A stretch of DNA of 7,772 nucleotides from NCBI GenBank assembly GCA_947296835.1, contig CAMYQS010000057.1, positions 1 through 7,772 of the forward strand, written 5' to 3'. The stretch's first letter is position 1, and each line of letters starts with the position of its first letter. The notes under the pieces are model-generated. The model saw nothing but the letters and a program-made list of their open reading frames with translations. It did no database searches and was not told the DNA's origin. Below are positions 1 to 7,061 of the stretch, piece after piece. The stretch is from an uncultured Atopostipes sp. (GTDB lineage Bacteria; Bacillota; Bacilli; Lactobacillales; Carnobacteriaceae_A). The translations under genes were made by a program, and so were the position numbers.

Positions 1-131
1 CTCTCAAGTCCACGTTCTGTTCCGACATATAATATCGTTACATCTTTATTCGTTTCTTTTAGACGTCGAGCAACAGCGAGCGCTGGATAAATATGCCCAC
101 CTGTTCCGCCACCTGTTAGTAATACTCTCAT
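1..131 (-). CDS. murG: MurG, UDP-GlcNAc:lipid I N-acetylglucosaminyltransferase (5' part only)
   Basis: MurG transfers GlcNAc from UDP-GlcNAc to lipid I on the inner face of the membrane and so makes lipid II. Only the first 43 codons are visible; the gene runs off the left edge. Translation from the ATG at 131 begins MRVLLTGGGTGGHIYPALAV, which carries the glycine-rich N-terminal loop GGGTGGHIYPALA typical of MurG; a second motif, LYVGTERGLE, follows at about residues 34-43. The start is supported by a strong Shine-Dalgarno sequence 8 bases upstream. The gene is the last visible member of the mraY-murD-murG run and begins 14 bases after the murD stop, so the two are surely co-transcribed and perhaps translationally coupled. 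In related Lactobacillales the next genes would be divIB/ftsQ, ftsA and ftsZ, which lie outside this window. Confidence 0.95.
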   Translation of the reverse strand, partial: MRVLLTGGGTGGHIYPALAVARRLKETNKDVTILYVGTERGLE

Positions 132-139
132 TCTAGTAT

Positions 140-146
140 CCCCTTT
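140..146 (-). promoter_or_regulatory. Ribosome binding site of murG, touching the murD stop codon
   Basis: On the minus strand this reads AAAGGGG and lies 8 bases before the murG ATG. Its first base is the last base of the murD TAA stop (146-148), so a ribosome terminating on murD covers the murG initiation region. Coupling of the two proteins' synthesis is an inference. Confidence 0.75.
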
Positions 147-1525
147 TACTGGTTCTCTTTGTCGACTAATCGTTCAATCGCTTCAATATAGACGTCACCT
201 CGAACTTCAAAGTTCGGGTACTGGTCCCAACTTGCAGCTGCTGGTGAAAGTAAAATCACATCACCAGGCTCACTAACTGCATAGGCTTCGGGAACGGCTG
301 CATCTATATCTTTAGCCCGAACAACTTTTGAAATGCCGGCTTTTTCTGCCGCATCAATCATCTTATCGGTTGTTTCACCAAACGTTATAAGTGCTTTGAC
401 ATTTTTTTCGAGTGCAGGCACTAATTCGTCAAATGTGTTACCGCGATCCAGTCCACCCGCTAGCAAAATAATTGGTTGCTCAAAACCTTTCAGTGCATTT
501 TCAGTCGCTTCAATATTGGTTGCTTTTGAATCATTGTAAAATATGCGCCCTTCAAATTCGCGCACATATTGTGTACGATGTTTCACACCTTGGAACTGGC
601 GTAACACTTGTTGAATGACTTCATTTGAAATACCTTTAACTTTCGCAACACCAATTGCTGCTAAAAAGTTTTCTAGGTTATGTAGCCCTTTTAAGAAGAT
701 ATCCGAAACTTCTGCGATTTCTTCTTGGTTGTAATAAATTTTTCCGTCAACTGCACAGATTCCTTCTTCGAGGAATGTCTCCCGTGAAAAGGGGATTTTT
801 TGAGCTTCCGCTTTCTTTTCTATCCATTCCACTAAGTGTGGTTGATTAGCGTTATAGATCACATAATCTTCTGTTGTTTGATTTAAAACTAATTTAATTT
901 TAGCTTCTTCATACGCTTCTTGTGAGCCATGATAATCCAAGTGCGCCGAATATAAATTCGTAATAACCGCAATTTCAGGATGTAGGGTTGGTGTTCCCAT
1001 TAATTGGAAACTTGATAATTCCATGACCGCATCATCTTTGTCTGATAGGTCTAGCGCTACTTTACTTGCAGGCACACCTATGTTGCCAATGGCATAAGCT
1101 GATCCTTCTTGACGACCTATACTCAACATTTCATAAACGATTGAAGTGGTTGTTGTCTTACCGTTTGTTCCAGTAATCCCAATAATCGATGCGTCCATGA
1201 CGGTACTTGCGATTTCAATTTCAGTAATGATCGGAAGGTCTAACTTTTCTGCTTGTTCTAAGACTGTATTTGTATATGGAATGCCCGGATTTTTCACAAT
1301 TAAATCAAAGCCTGCATCCAGTAGATTCTCCGGATGGCTACCTGAAATAACCATGACGCCTGCTGCTTCTAATTCTTTCGCATCATCATTTTGCGCTAAG
1401 TCAGCGGCATCGTTCACCGTTACTTGTGCACCAAGTTCTAATAATAATTTAGCGGCATAATAACCACTTTTTGCTAATCCAAGTACTAGCACATTTTTAT
1501 CTTTATAATTATTTTGGGTATGCAT
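146..1525 (-). CDS. murD: MurD, UDP-N-acetylmuramoyl-L-alanine:D-glutamate ligase
   Basis: MurD is the cytoplasmic ATP-dependent ligase that adds D-glutamate to UDP-MurNAc-L-Ala. The 459 residues are normal for the family. The N-terminal domain binds the UDP moiety (VLVLGLAKSG, residues 12-21). The central ATPase domain has the P-loop GTNGKTTT (119-126), then N190 and H195. K209 is the likely equivalent of the carbamylated lysine, judged by its distance from H195. HNLEN (282-286) and KHR (315-317) close the domain. The C-terminal domain has NDSKATN (331-337), GGLDRG (357-362) and SPAAASWDQ (427-435). The ATG at 1525 has an AGGAG site 7 bases upstream (1533-1537). The gene follows the mraY stop by 24 bases, with no promoter or terminator visible between them. 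No sign of damage. Confidence 0.97.
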   Translation of the reverse strand: MHTQNNYKDKNVLVLGLAKSGYYAAKLLLELGAQVTVNDAADLAQNDDAKELEAAGVMVISGSHPENLLDAGFDLIVKNPGIPYTNTVLEQAEKLDLPIITEIEIASTVMDASIIGITGTNGKTTTTSIVYEMLSIGRQEGSAYAIGNIGVPASKVALDLSDKDDAVMELSSFQLMGTPTLHPEIAVITNLYSAHLDYHGSQEAYEEAKIKLVLNQTTEDYVIYNANQPHLVEWIEKKAEAQKIPFSRETFLEEGICAVDGKIYYNQEEIAEVSDIFLKGLHNLENFLAAIGVAKVKGISNEVIQQVLRQFQGVKHRTQYVREFEGRIFYNDSKATNIEATENALKGFEQPIILLAGGLDRGNTFDELVPALEKNVKALITFGETTDKMIDAAEKAGISKVVRAKDIDAAVPEAYAVSEPGDVILLSPAAASWDQYPNFEVRGDVYIEAIERLVDKENQ

Positions 1526-1549
1526 AAAATGTCTCCTCTGTGTCCGCCT

Positions 1550-2515
1550 CTATAATAAGGCTAAGGTAATTATAGCTGCGACTAGACCGATTGTCCCAAA
1601 TACACCAACAATCTTCCACTCTGACCAATCGATCATTTCAAAATGATGATGAATCGGACTCATCTTGAAGATACGTTTACCTGTCTTTTTGAAATATGTT
1701 ACCTGAATCATGACACTTGCTGTTTCAACAACAAAAATAATTCCGATTAATAATAATGTCCACTCAACATTCAGTAGAATTGACATCGCTGCTAATCCTG
1801 CACCAAGTGCTAACGATCCAACGTCACCCATGAAAATCTTCGCAGGCTTTTTGTTGAATAGGAAGAAACCAACAAGTCCACCAATTACGCTAAGCGCGAA
1901 TACTAAAATGCCCCACTCTTGTTGTTGGTAAGCAATATAAGCATAACCTGCATAAGCAATTGTTCCAGTTGTTGCCATCAAACCGTCGATACCATCTGTT
2001 AAATTCGTCGCGTTTGAAAAGCCAACCATCCAAATTACGGCGAATAATCCGTAAAATAAACCTAAAGGAACATTCTGAACGAATCCTAAATTAATCTGGT
2101 TATCAAAACCATTCATTAAAATTACAAGGTAAAATACAATACTAATTACGACTTGTGCGATAGCTTTCTGTTTGCTTGTTAAGCCTAGGTTACGTTTCAT
2201 AAATAGTTTAATAAAGTCATCAGCAAATCCGATTAGGCCGTATAAAACAAGGACACCGACTAGTAGACCTAATGAAAGACTACGACCAATTCCCATGATG
2301 GAAACGACGGCAGCGGTCATGATAGTTGATAAAATAAAGACAACCCCACCCATTGTAGGTGTCCCACTTTTCGCTTCATGCCAGCTTGGCCCTTCTTCAC
2401 GGGTTACTTGTCCTAATTGTTTCTCTCTAAAATAACGAATAATGACTGGCATTAATAAAACGACAATCAAAAAACTGATAGCAAATGGCCAAACCATTTT
2501 ATTTAAAATTCCCAT
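1550..2515 (-). CDS. mraY: MraY, phospho-MurNAc-pentapeptide translocase
   Basis: MraY is an integral membrane enzyme that transfers phospho-MurNAc-pentapeptide from UDP to undecaprenyl phosphate, making lipid I. The chosen start, ATG at 2515, gives 321 residues, the usual length in Gram-positive bacteria. Visible motifs (numbered from that start) are GTPTMGG (51-57), the aspartate pair in ADDFIK (98-103), NLTDGIDGL (171-179), FMGDVGS (228-234) and the SPIHHHFE signature (286-293). About ten hydrophobic segments alternate with these cytoplasmic loops, as expected. An in-frame ATG at 2536 would add 7 residues, but it has no ribosome binding site and would put the real one inside the coding sequence. 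The gene is preceded by its own promoter and is separated from pbpB by a stem-loop, so it appears to head a mraY-murD-murG unit. Confidence 0.97.
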   Translation of the reverse strand: MGILNKMVWPFAISFLIVVLLMPVIIRYFREKQLGQVTREEGPSWHEAKSGTPTMGGVVFILSTIMTAAVVSIMGIGRSLSLGLLVGVLVLYGLIGFADDFIKLFMKRNLGLTSKQKAIAQVVISIVFYLVILMNGFDNQINLGFVQNVPLGLFYGLFAVIWMVGFSNATNLTDGIDGLMATTGTIAYAGYAYIAYQQQEWGILVFALSVIGGLVGFFLFNKKPAKIFMGDVGSLALGAGLAAMSILLNVEWTLLLIGIIFVVETASVMIQVTYFKKTGKRIFKMSPIHHHFEMIDWSEWKIVGVFGTIGLVAAIITLALL

Positions 2516-2521
2516 TATTTT

Positions 2522-2527
2522 CTCCTT
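2522..2527 (-). promoter_or_regulatory. Ribosome binding site that fixes the mraY start
   Basis: The minus strand reads AAGGAG here, 6 bases before the ATG at 2515. It decides in favour of that start over the longer in-frame ATG at 2536, for which these bases would be codons 4 and 5. Confidence 0.85.
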
Positions 2528-2573
2528 AAATATCATTCTGTCATACTAAAATTCATTGATTGACACAATCTTA

Positions 2574-2602
2574 ATTATATCGTTTGAAGATGGCCGACTC
2601 AA
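2574..2602 (-). promoter_or_regulatory. Predicted sigma-A-type promoter of mraY-murD-murG
   Basis: On the minus strand a -35 box TTGAGT (2597-2602; four of six consensus bases) is followed by exactly 17 bases and a perfect -10 box TATAAT (2574-2579). Transcription would start near 2567, leaving a leader of about 50 bases before mraY. A short inverted repeat, GATTG-TGT-CAATC (2558-2570), sits at the predicted start point and could be an operator or a 5' hairpin. The promoter lies downstream of the pbpB stem-loop, which suggests a separate transcription unit. No transcription data are available here. Confidence 0.7.
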
Positions 2603-2696
2603 TACTTATTCATATTCGAATACGTCATTTTCAGCTTTTATAAGACAGTCATTACAAGTAAATGTTATTCATTTCATTGTTAGCTATTGATTAAAT

Positions 2697-2735
2697 ATTA
2701 AAAGTGGAAGTCGGATCTATTATCCAGCTCCCACT
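2697..2735 (-). terminator. Stem-loop with a weak T-tract after pbpB
   Basis: Starting 11 bases after the pbpB stop, the minus strand can fold a 14-bp stem: AGTGGGAGCTGGAT (2735-2722) pairs with ATCCGACTTCCACT (2716-2703) around a 5-base loop, with one C-A mismatch and two G-U pairs. The stem is followed by TTTTAATATTT. The tract is short and interrupted, so termination may be partial, with readthrough from pbpB into mraY. A role as an RNA-stability or processing hairpin is possible instead. Confidence 0.65.
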
Positions 2736-2746
2736 AATCTATTGCA

Positions 2747-4942
2747 TTATTGCTCTTCTGTCATTTCATCATTTTCGACAGGTGTATGGCTAACTTCTCG
2801 AGATAGCGTAATTTGAATTTCTTCTCCTGGATCCATGTAAGACCCTGGTGCTAAACTCTGACTAACAACATAGCCTTCACCACTAAATACCATATTGACG
2901 CCCGTTAATTCTGCTACTTTCATGGCATCGTTCCGCGACCAATTGGTTAAGTCTGGCATAGTTGCTACGCCACTTGTCATTAAAATGATTTGTTGTTCTT
3001 CGAATAATGGCGTGTCTGGATACGGTAATTGTTGTACCACTTCTGCACCTGTTCCAATTAACGTATAGTCAACGCCACTTTCTTCAATTGTCTTTTGAGC
3101 TTCTTGAATTCCCATATCTAAGTAAGATGGTGTTTCAACATAATGAATATTGTCCCCTGTTGCTATATCGCTCGAGTTCTCTGTGAAATCTAGAATTCGT
3201 CTCACAAGTGGATGATAAATCTTTTGAACGACGGCACTTCCGGAATTCGCATCGGGTGTAAGTTTCGGTTCTTGAACCGTGATATACACTATGAATTGCG
3301 GATCCTCTGCTGGAAAAGCTGCTGTAACAGAATGAACATATTTTGAACTAGAGTAGCGATTCAATTCAGCATCAAAAATCTGAGCTGTTCCGGTCTTAGC
3401 CGCGATAGATTGCCCTTCGATTCGGTAATTTTTTGCTACGGCTACATCCATTTCGGTCGCCTGTTTTAAATAACTTAATGTCTGTTTCGCTGTTTCAGCT
3501 GTGATCGGGTTACTTACGACATCTGATTCGAAAAGTGTTTCTTCACCCGTTTCAGCATCGACAGTTTTATTTAAGAACTTCGGTTTCATCATTTCACCTT
3601 CGTTGGCTATGGCAGTAAATGCCTGCAACATTTGAATCGGTGTAACGGAAATACCTTGTCCGAAACCGGTGTTCACTTTCTGAATCATCGATCCATATGG
3701 GTTATTTCCACGTTGTTCAGACGGAAGACTCACGCCCGTTACTTGGCCGAAACCAAATGCATCGAGGTACTCTTTCCAAACATCGTGTCCCATTGCTTCT
3801 ATTAACTCAACCATTAAAACGTTACTCGAACGAGATAGTCCTTCTAAATATGAAACCCAGCCCCATCCACGATTGTTGTGATCACGTACGGCTTCTCCGT
3901 GAATTCGAATGGTACCTGTTTCAATATATTTATTCGGATTGAAGACACCTTCTTGAATGGCTGCTGCTAATGTAATAATTTTCATTGTTGATCCTGGCTC
4001 AAATGTATACTCGGTTAATAAATTCTGCCACGAGGCATCAATATTTTCGAGTGTTGTCGCGTTAAACGATGGTCGTTGTGCCGAGGCAATAATTTCACCA
4101 TTTTTAGGGTTAATAACCGTAGCTGTTAGAGCTTTTGGATTATTCTCTTCTTGTACAACGTTTAATATACTTTCCAAATGAACCTGTAATTTATGGTCAA
4201 ATGTTACGTATAAATCATCACCATCTCGGGGTTCTATTTCATGATTTTCTAAACGAGGAACTAAGTAGCCTAAGCTATCTTTCTGGAACGTTTTTTCTCC
4301 GTTTGTTCCTGTCAGCAACTCATTAAATGAATTCTCTAGTCCCATTACACCGACTAGTTGTTTATTCTCAGTGTTTTCATCCGTGTTTGGATATTGAGCT
4401 AGGCCCACTGTATGGGAAGCGAATGTCCCATTTGGATAAAGACGCTTTTTCTTCTCTTCGAAAACAATGCCTTTTAGGTCACGTTCTTCTAACTCTTCTT
4501 TTATACGACTCGTCGTATGATACGATAAATTTCGCCCCGCCGAACCAAATTCAACTTGGTCCACTTCTTTGTTTAAGTAAGCTAAAACATCTTCTTCCTC
4601 TAGATTAATATGTTTTGCTAAAACATTGGCGATGCCTTCTTTATCTCTAACATGTTGTGGATTTTGTGGTGTTGACCACTTATCCGTTAACACGGCAATC
4701 ATTTTATAAGATGTTGCGTCAATCGCTAGAGGGTTCCCATGTCGGTCATAAATCGTTCCACGATCAGCTTGTAAGGTATGGTTACTCGTATATAAACTTT
4801 CTACATTTTGACGTAAATCTTCCCCATCTATTTCACCGTGTACCATGATTTGTGAAAATCGCATAAACAAGAGTGAAAATGAAAACACTGTGATAATTAG
4901 GAGTAATGAAGAAAAATTATGTCGATTTCGATTCGAGTTCAT
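2747..4942 (-). CDS. pbpB: Class B penicillin-binding protein of the divisome (PBP2B/PBP2x/PBP1 type) with two PASTA domains
   Basis: This is the monofunctional DD-transpeptidase that crosslinks septal peptidoglycan, anchored in the membrane with its catalytic part outside; it is the Gram-positive counterpart of FtsI. From the ATG at 4942 it has 731 residues, normal for PBP2x/PBP1. A short basic N-terminus and one membrane segment (about 12-33) come first, then the dimerisation/pedestal domain with the motif DRGTIYDRHG (60-69). The transpeptidase domain has STMK (318-321, catalytic serine 318), SSN (372-374) and KTG (516-518). Two PASTA domains follow at about 603-657 and 661-714, then an acidic tail. 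An in-frame GTG at 4951 would add three residues and directly abut the ftsL stop; the ATG is preferred on ribosome-binding-site spacing. The gene sits directly after ftsL, its divisome partner, and is followed by a stem-loop. All catalytic motifs are intact. Confidence 0.95.
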   Translation of the reverse strand: MNSNRNRHNFSSLLLIITVFSFSLLFMRFSQIMVHGEIDGEDLRQNVESLYTSNHTLQADRGTIYDRHGNPLAIDATSYKMIAVLTDKWSTPQNPQHVRDKEGIANVLAKHINLEEEDVLAYLNKEVDQVEFGSAGRNLSYHTTSRIKEELEERDLKGIVFEEKKKRLYPNGTFASHTVGLAQYPNTDENTENKQLVGVMGLENSFNELLTGTNGEKTFQKDSLGYLVPRLENHEIEPRDGDDLYVTFDHKLQVHLESILNVVQEENNPKALTATVINPKNGEIIASAQRPSFNATTLENIDASWQNLLTEYTFEPGSTMKIITLAAAIQEGVFNPNKYIETGTIRIHGEAVRDHNNRGWGWVSYLEGLSRSSNVLMVELIEAMGHDVWKEYLDAFGFGQVTGVSLPSEQRGNNPYGSMIQKVNTGFGQGISVTPIQMLQAFTAIANEGEMMKPKFLNKTVDAETGEETLFESDVVSNPITAETAKQTLSYLKQATEMDVAVAKNYRIEGQSIAAKTGTAQIFDAELNRYSSSKYVHSVTAAFPAEDPQFIVYITVQEPKLTPDANSGSAVVQKIYHPLVRRILDFTENSSDIATGDNIHYVETPSYLDMGIQEAQKTIEESGVDYTLIGTGAEVVQQLPYPDTPLFEEQQIILMTSGVATMPDLTNWSRNDAMKVAELTGVNMVFSGEGYVVSQSLAPGSYMDPGEEIQITLSREVSHTPVENDEMTEEQ

Positions 4943-4947
4943 GCTAC

Positions 4948-4953
4948 TCACCT
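4948..4953 (-). promoter_or_regulatory. Ribosome binding site deciding the pbpB start, overlapping the ftsL stop
   Basis: The minus strand reads AGGTGA here, the 3' half of the AGGAGGTGA consensus, 5 bases before the ATG at 4942. It overlaps the ftsL TAG stop (4952-4954). For the alternative GTG at 4951, the only nearby match is AGGAG at 4955-4959, which leaves just 3 bases and is too close. The ATG is therefore preferred, but not certain. Confidence 0.55.
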
Positions 4954-5371
4954 ACTCCTGTGGTGCGATATTTACAATATTATCTTCATGTAGTTCTAAA
5001 CCATATTTCTTCGCAATCGCTTGGATACGGTCATATCGCGATAATTCATGAGACTGTTGCTGTAAGTTCTCAATTTCAATATTCGTCTGTGAAATTTGAG
5101 CATTTACATCTTGTACACTTCTGCTTGCTGTTGATAATTCTAGGCTAGATTGTACATTTAATAAAATCATGCCGAAAATAATAATTGCAAATGAAGTTAT
5201 TAAAAAAAGTTCAAATTTTGTTAAACCTTTTGTTAGGGGTGCTGCTTGTGGAATTGGTTCGATTCGTGGCACCGTTTGTTCATATGGCTGTTGTGCCGGT
5301 TGGGCATAGGCTTCTTCCCACGCTACCGCTTGTTCATCCAACTCTAATTCTCGTGCTAAGTTGTCCTCCAT
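4952..5371 (-). CDS. ftsL: FtsL, cell division protein
   Basis: FtsL is a small bitopic divisome protein that forms a complex with DivIC and DivIB and helps activate the septal synthase and PbpB. Identification rests on position between rsmH and pbpB and on architecture, because FtsL sequences diverge strongly. The 139 residues comprise an acidic, Gln/Pro-rich cytoplasmic part (1-50), one membrane segment (about 54-73, FLITSFAIIIFGMILL), an extracytoplasmic coiled coil rich in Gln, Asn, Ile and Leu (about 76-112), and the conserved-looking end RYDRIQAIAKKYGLEL (112-127). The ATG at 5371 has AGGAGG (5382-5387) 10 bases upstream. The gene starts 42 bases after rsmH, and its stop touches the pbpB initiation region, so it is probably co-transcribed and co-translated with pbpB. 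Confidence 0.9.
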   Translation of the reverse strand: MEDNLARELELDEQAVAWEEAYAQPAQQPYEQTVPRIEPIPQAAPLTKGLTKFELFLITSFAIIIFGMILLNVQSSLELSTASRSVQDVNAQISQTNIEIENLQQQSHELSRYDRIQAIAKKYGLELHEDNIVNIAPQE

Positions 5372-5413
5372 AACTAAAATTCCTCCTTATTGCATCCACT
5401 CATGTGGTTTCTT

Positions 5414-6373
5414 CTACTCGTCAAATTCTCTTTGTTTTTCAGCGATACGAAGTTTTGCACTTCTTGAACGCTTATTGCGCTCCACTTCTTCTTCAGAAGG
5501 TAATATCACTTTTCTGTTTACTAATTTCAGCGGCGCTTTTTTAAGTTGGTCCGGTAAAATTGGTAAATTCTTAGGTGGCAGCTCTACTGTTGAATGTTCT
5601 TTGAAGATGTTTTTTACAATACGATCTTCTAACGAATGGAATGTAATCACGCTGACTCTTCCACCGATATCGATTAATTTAACAGCTTGTTCAATTGACT
5701 CGCTGACTGAATTCAGCTCATCGTTTACCGCAATACGTATTGCTTGAAAAATACGTTTTGCTGGGTGTCCACCTTTACGTCTTGCTGCTGCTGGTATCCC
5801 TAATTTAATAAGTTCAACCAGTTCAAAGGTGGTTTCAATTGGTTTAATTTCACGTTGTTGCTCTATTTTACGAGCAATTTGTTTTGAAAATTTTTCTTCT
5901 CCATATTGGAAAAATATTTTTACGAGGTCGTTAAACTCCCACTCATTGACAATTTCATAAGCGGTAAGTTGTTGGGACTGATTCATTCGCATATCTAGTG
6001 ATGCATCGTAGTTGTAACTGAATCCTCTTTCACCATCATCTAGTTGCGGTGAGGAAACGCCTAAATCATACAAGACGCCATCAACTTTATGTACACCTAA
6101 TTTTGCAAGGCTTGCTCGTAAGTTTCTGAAATTCGATTTTACCAACGTTACTTGGCCATTCTCGATTCCTTTTTTTAATGTTTTTTGTGCTTCTTGGATT
6201 GCAAAGTCATCTTGATCAAATGCATATAAGTGACCGTTCTCGCCTAATTTATCGAGAATCAGCGACGAATGTCCTGCTCCACCAAGTGTACAATCCACAT
6301 AAACACCATCTGGCTTAATATTTAATCCTTCGACTGCTTCATTTAGTAGTACTGTTTCATGTTGAAATTCCAC
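5414..6373 (-). CDS. rsmH: RsmH, 16S rRNA m4C1402 N4-methyltransferase
   Basis: RsmH (formerly MraW) uses S-adenosylmethionine to methylate the N4 of C1402 of 16S rRNA in the ribosomal decoding centre. The 319 residues match the family's usual length of about 310-320. The N-terminal HETVLLNEAV (5-14) is typical. The SAM-binding loop is VDCTLGGAGHS (26-36), followed by YAFDQD (50-55), the YDLGVSSPQLDDGERGFS stretch (102-119) and LDMRMN (126-131). The C-terminal half has RIFQAIRIAVNDEL (207-220) and VITFHSLEDRIVK (242-254). The start is a GTG at 6373, supported by GGAGG six bases upstream; no in-frame ATG lies near. The gene follows mraZ by 71 bases and precedes ftsL by 42. Its place in the cluster is conserved across bacteria although its substrate is the ribosome. 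Confidence 0.97.
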   Translation of the reverse strand: MEFQHETVLLNEAVEGLNIKPDGVYVDCTLGGAGHSSLILDKLGENGHLYAFDQDDFAIQEAQKTLKKGIENGQVTLVKSNFRNLRASLAKLGVHKVDGVLYDLGVSSPQLDDGERGFSYNYDASLDMRMNQSQQLTAYEIVNEWEFNDLVKIFFQYGEEKFSKQIARKIEQQREIKPIETTFELVELIKLGIPAAARRKGGHPAKRIFQAIRIAVNDELNSVSESIEQAVKLIDIGGRVSVITFHSLEDRIVKNIFKEHSTVELPPKNLPILPDQLKKAPLKLVNRKVILPSEEEVERNKRSRSAKLRIAEKQREFDE

Positions 6374-6379
6374 ACCTAG

Positions 6380-6384
6380 CCTCC
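6380..6384 (-). promoter_or_regulatory. Ribosome binding site supporting the GTG start of rsmH
   Basis: The minus strand reads GGAGG here, 6 bases before the GTG at 6373. This spacing is ideal and supports a GTG start in the absence of a nearby in-frame ATG. Confidence 0.8.
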
Positions 6385-6444
6385 ATTCATTCGTTTGTTG
6401 ATCGATTTTATTTTATTTTCGGTTTTTTTGAAATGCGTTAGTTA

Positions 6445-6876
6445 TTAAAACCCGAAATCAATCATGTCTTCTGCAATATCTTCAAATGTTCCTTCTGCTT
6501 CATCCGTAAACTCTTCCCACTTATCTTCGCTCCAAATTTCAAAACGATTCGATACACCAACTAAATAGCAGTTTTTTTCAATGTTGGCAAAATCGATTAA
6601 ATTCTGTGGAAGATTAATTCGTCCTTGTTTATCAATCGTACATTCTGTAGCAGCAGAATAGAAAAAGCGTGTAAACTTTCTCGCATCACGCTTAGCCATT
6701 GGTAACTGGCTCAATTTTTCTTCAACTTTAGCCCATTCATCAGCTGGATAGCCAAATAGACAACCATCCAATCCACGAGTGACAATAAAACGTTCCCCTA
6801 AGTCGCCTCTAAACTTAGCTGGTACGATTAATCGTCCTTTAGCATCTACTGAGTGTTTAAATTCGCCGAGTAACAT
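6445..6876 (-). CDS. mraZ: MraZ, transcriptional regulator of the dcw cluster
   Basis: MraZ is an AbrB/SpoVT-fold DNA-binding protein that forms a ring-like oligomer and represses its own dcw operon through short GTGG-type direct repeats. The 143 residues equal the normal length. Two tandem half-domains are visible, each with the family's DxxGR motif: DAKGRLIVPAKFR (11-23) and DKQGRINLPQNL (82-93). The start MLLGEFKHSVD is characteristic. The ATG at 6876 has GAGGGGG (6884-6890) 7 bases upstream. It is the first gene of the cluster, and GTGG repeats overlap its promoter, so autoregulation is likely. The acidic C-terminus (about 114-140) is intact. The following gene, rsmH, is 71 bases away with no terminator seen. 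Confidence 0.97.
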   Translation of the reverse strand: MLLGEFKHSVDAKGRLIVPAKFRGDLGERFIVTRGLDGCLFGYPADEWAKVEEKLSQLPMAKRDARKFTRFFYSAATECTIDKQGRINLPQNLIDFANIEKNCYLVGVSNRFEIWSEDKWEEFTDEAEGTFEDIAEDMIDFGF

Positions 6877-6922
6877 TTTGTTGCCCCCTCTCTGACAATT
6901 TGCCCAAGTCTAATCTAAATTC

Positions 6923-6951
6923 ATTCTACCACATCCCCCCACTTCCCTCCA
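6923..6951 (-). promoter_or_regulatory. Predicted promoter of the mraZ operon
   Basis: On the minus strand a -10 box TAGAAT (6923-6928; five of six consensus bases) is preceded by TGG, giving an extended TGn -10. Seventeen bases upstream the -35 position reads TGGAGG (6946-6951), a poor match. A weak -35 with an extended -10 fits a promoter overlapped by repressor sites. Transcription would start near 6916, leaving a leader of about 40 bases before mraZ. Confidence 0.65.
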
Positions 6952-6963
6952 CTTGATTCCCAC
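6929..6963 (-). promoter_or_regulatory. Predicted MraZ operator: four GTGG direct repeats
   Basis: The minus strand carries GTGG at 6963-6960, 6952-6949, 6942-6939 and 6932-6929. The start-to-start spacings are 11, 10 and 10 bp, so the repeats face one side of the helix. They cover the spacer and -35 region and reach the -10 box. Known MraZ operators upstream of mraZ in other bacteria are arrays of short TGGG/GTGG-type repeats with 10-bp periodicity, so autorepression through this site is a strong inference. Confidence 0.8.
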
Positions 6964-7061
6964 AATTCGTCTTAATATGGTGAATTTGTAATATTTGTAA
7001 TCTTATTAGCCCAACACGCGTTCGTATAACACGATTTTGAGAACCATTTCGGTACTTTTTT

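Noticed and set aside
427..435. MurD residues 427-435 (position within the protein): alanine in SPAAASWDQ where some homologues have cysteine
   Set aside because: This position varies among Gram-positive MurD proteins and is not a catalytic residue to my knowledge, so it is not a defect.
333..1460. Plus-strand open frames antisense to murD
   Set aside because: They are shadows of murD, which has all its catalytic motifs; none has a recognisable domain.
2516..2536. Longer mraY start at the ATG at 2536
   Set aside because: No Shine-Dalgarno sequence precedes it, and the perfect AAGGAG site for the ATG at 2515 would lie inside the added codons.
3697..5148. Plus-strand open frames antisense to pbpB and ftsL
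   Set aside because: They overlap intact, well-recognised genes and have no convincing ribosome binding sites or domains.
5396..5407. CCAC-TCAT-GTGG inverted repeat between rsmH and ftsL, a possible extra MraZ site
   Set aside because: Only four base pairs long, with no helical-phase repeats around it; expected by chance.
6972..7000. Possible second mraZ promoter (TTACAA, 17 bases, TATTAA on the minus strand)
   Set aside because: Three of six and four of six consensus bases in an AT-rich stretch are not enough to support a call.
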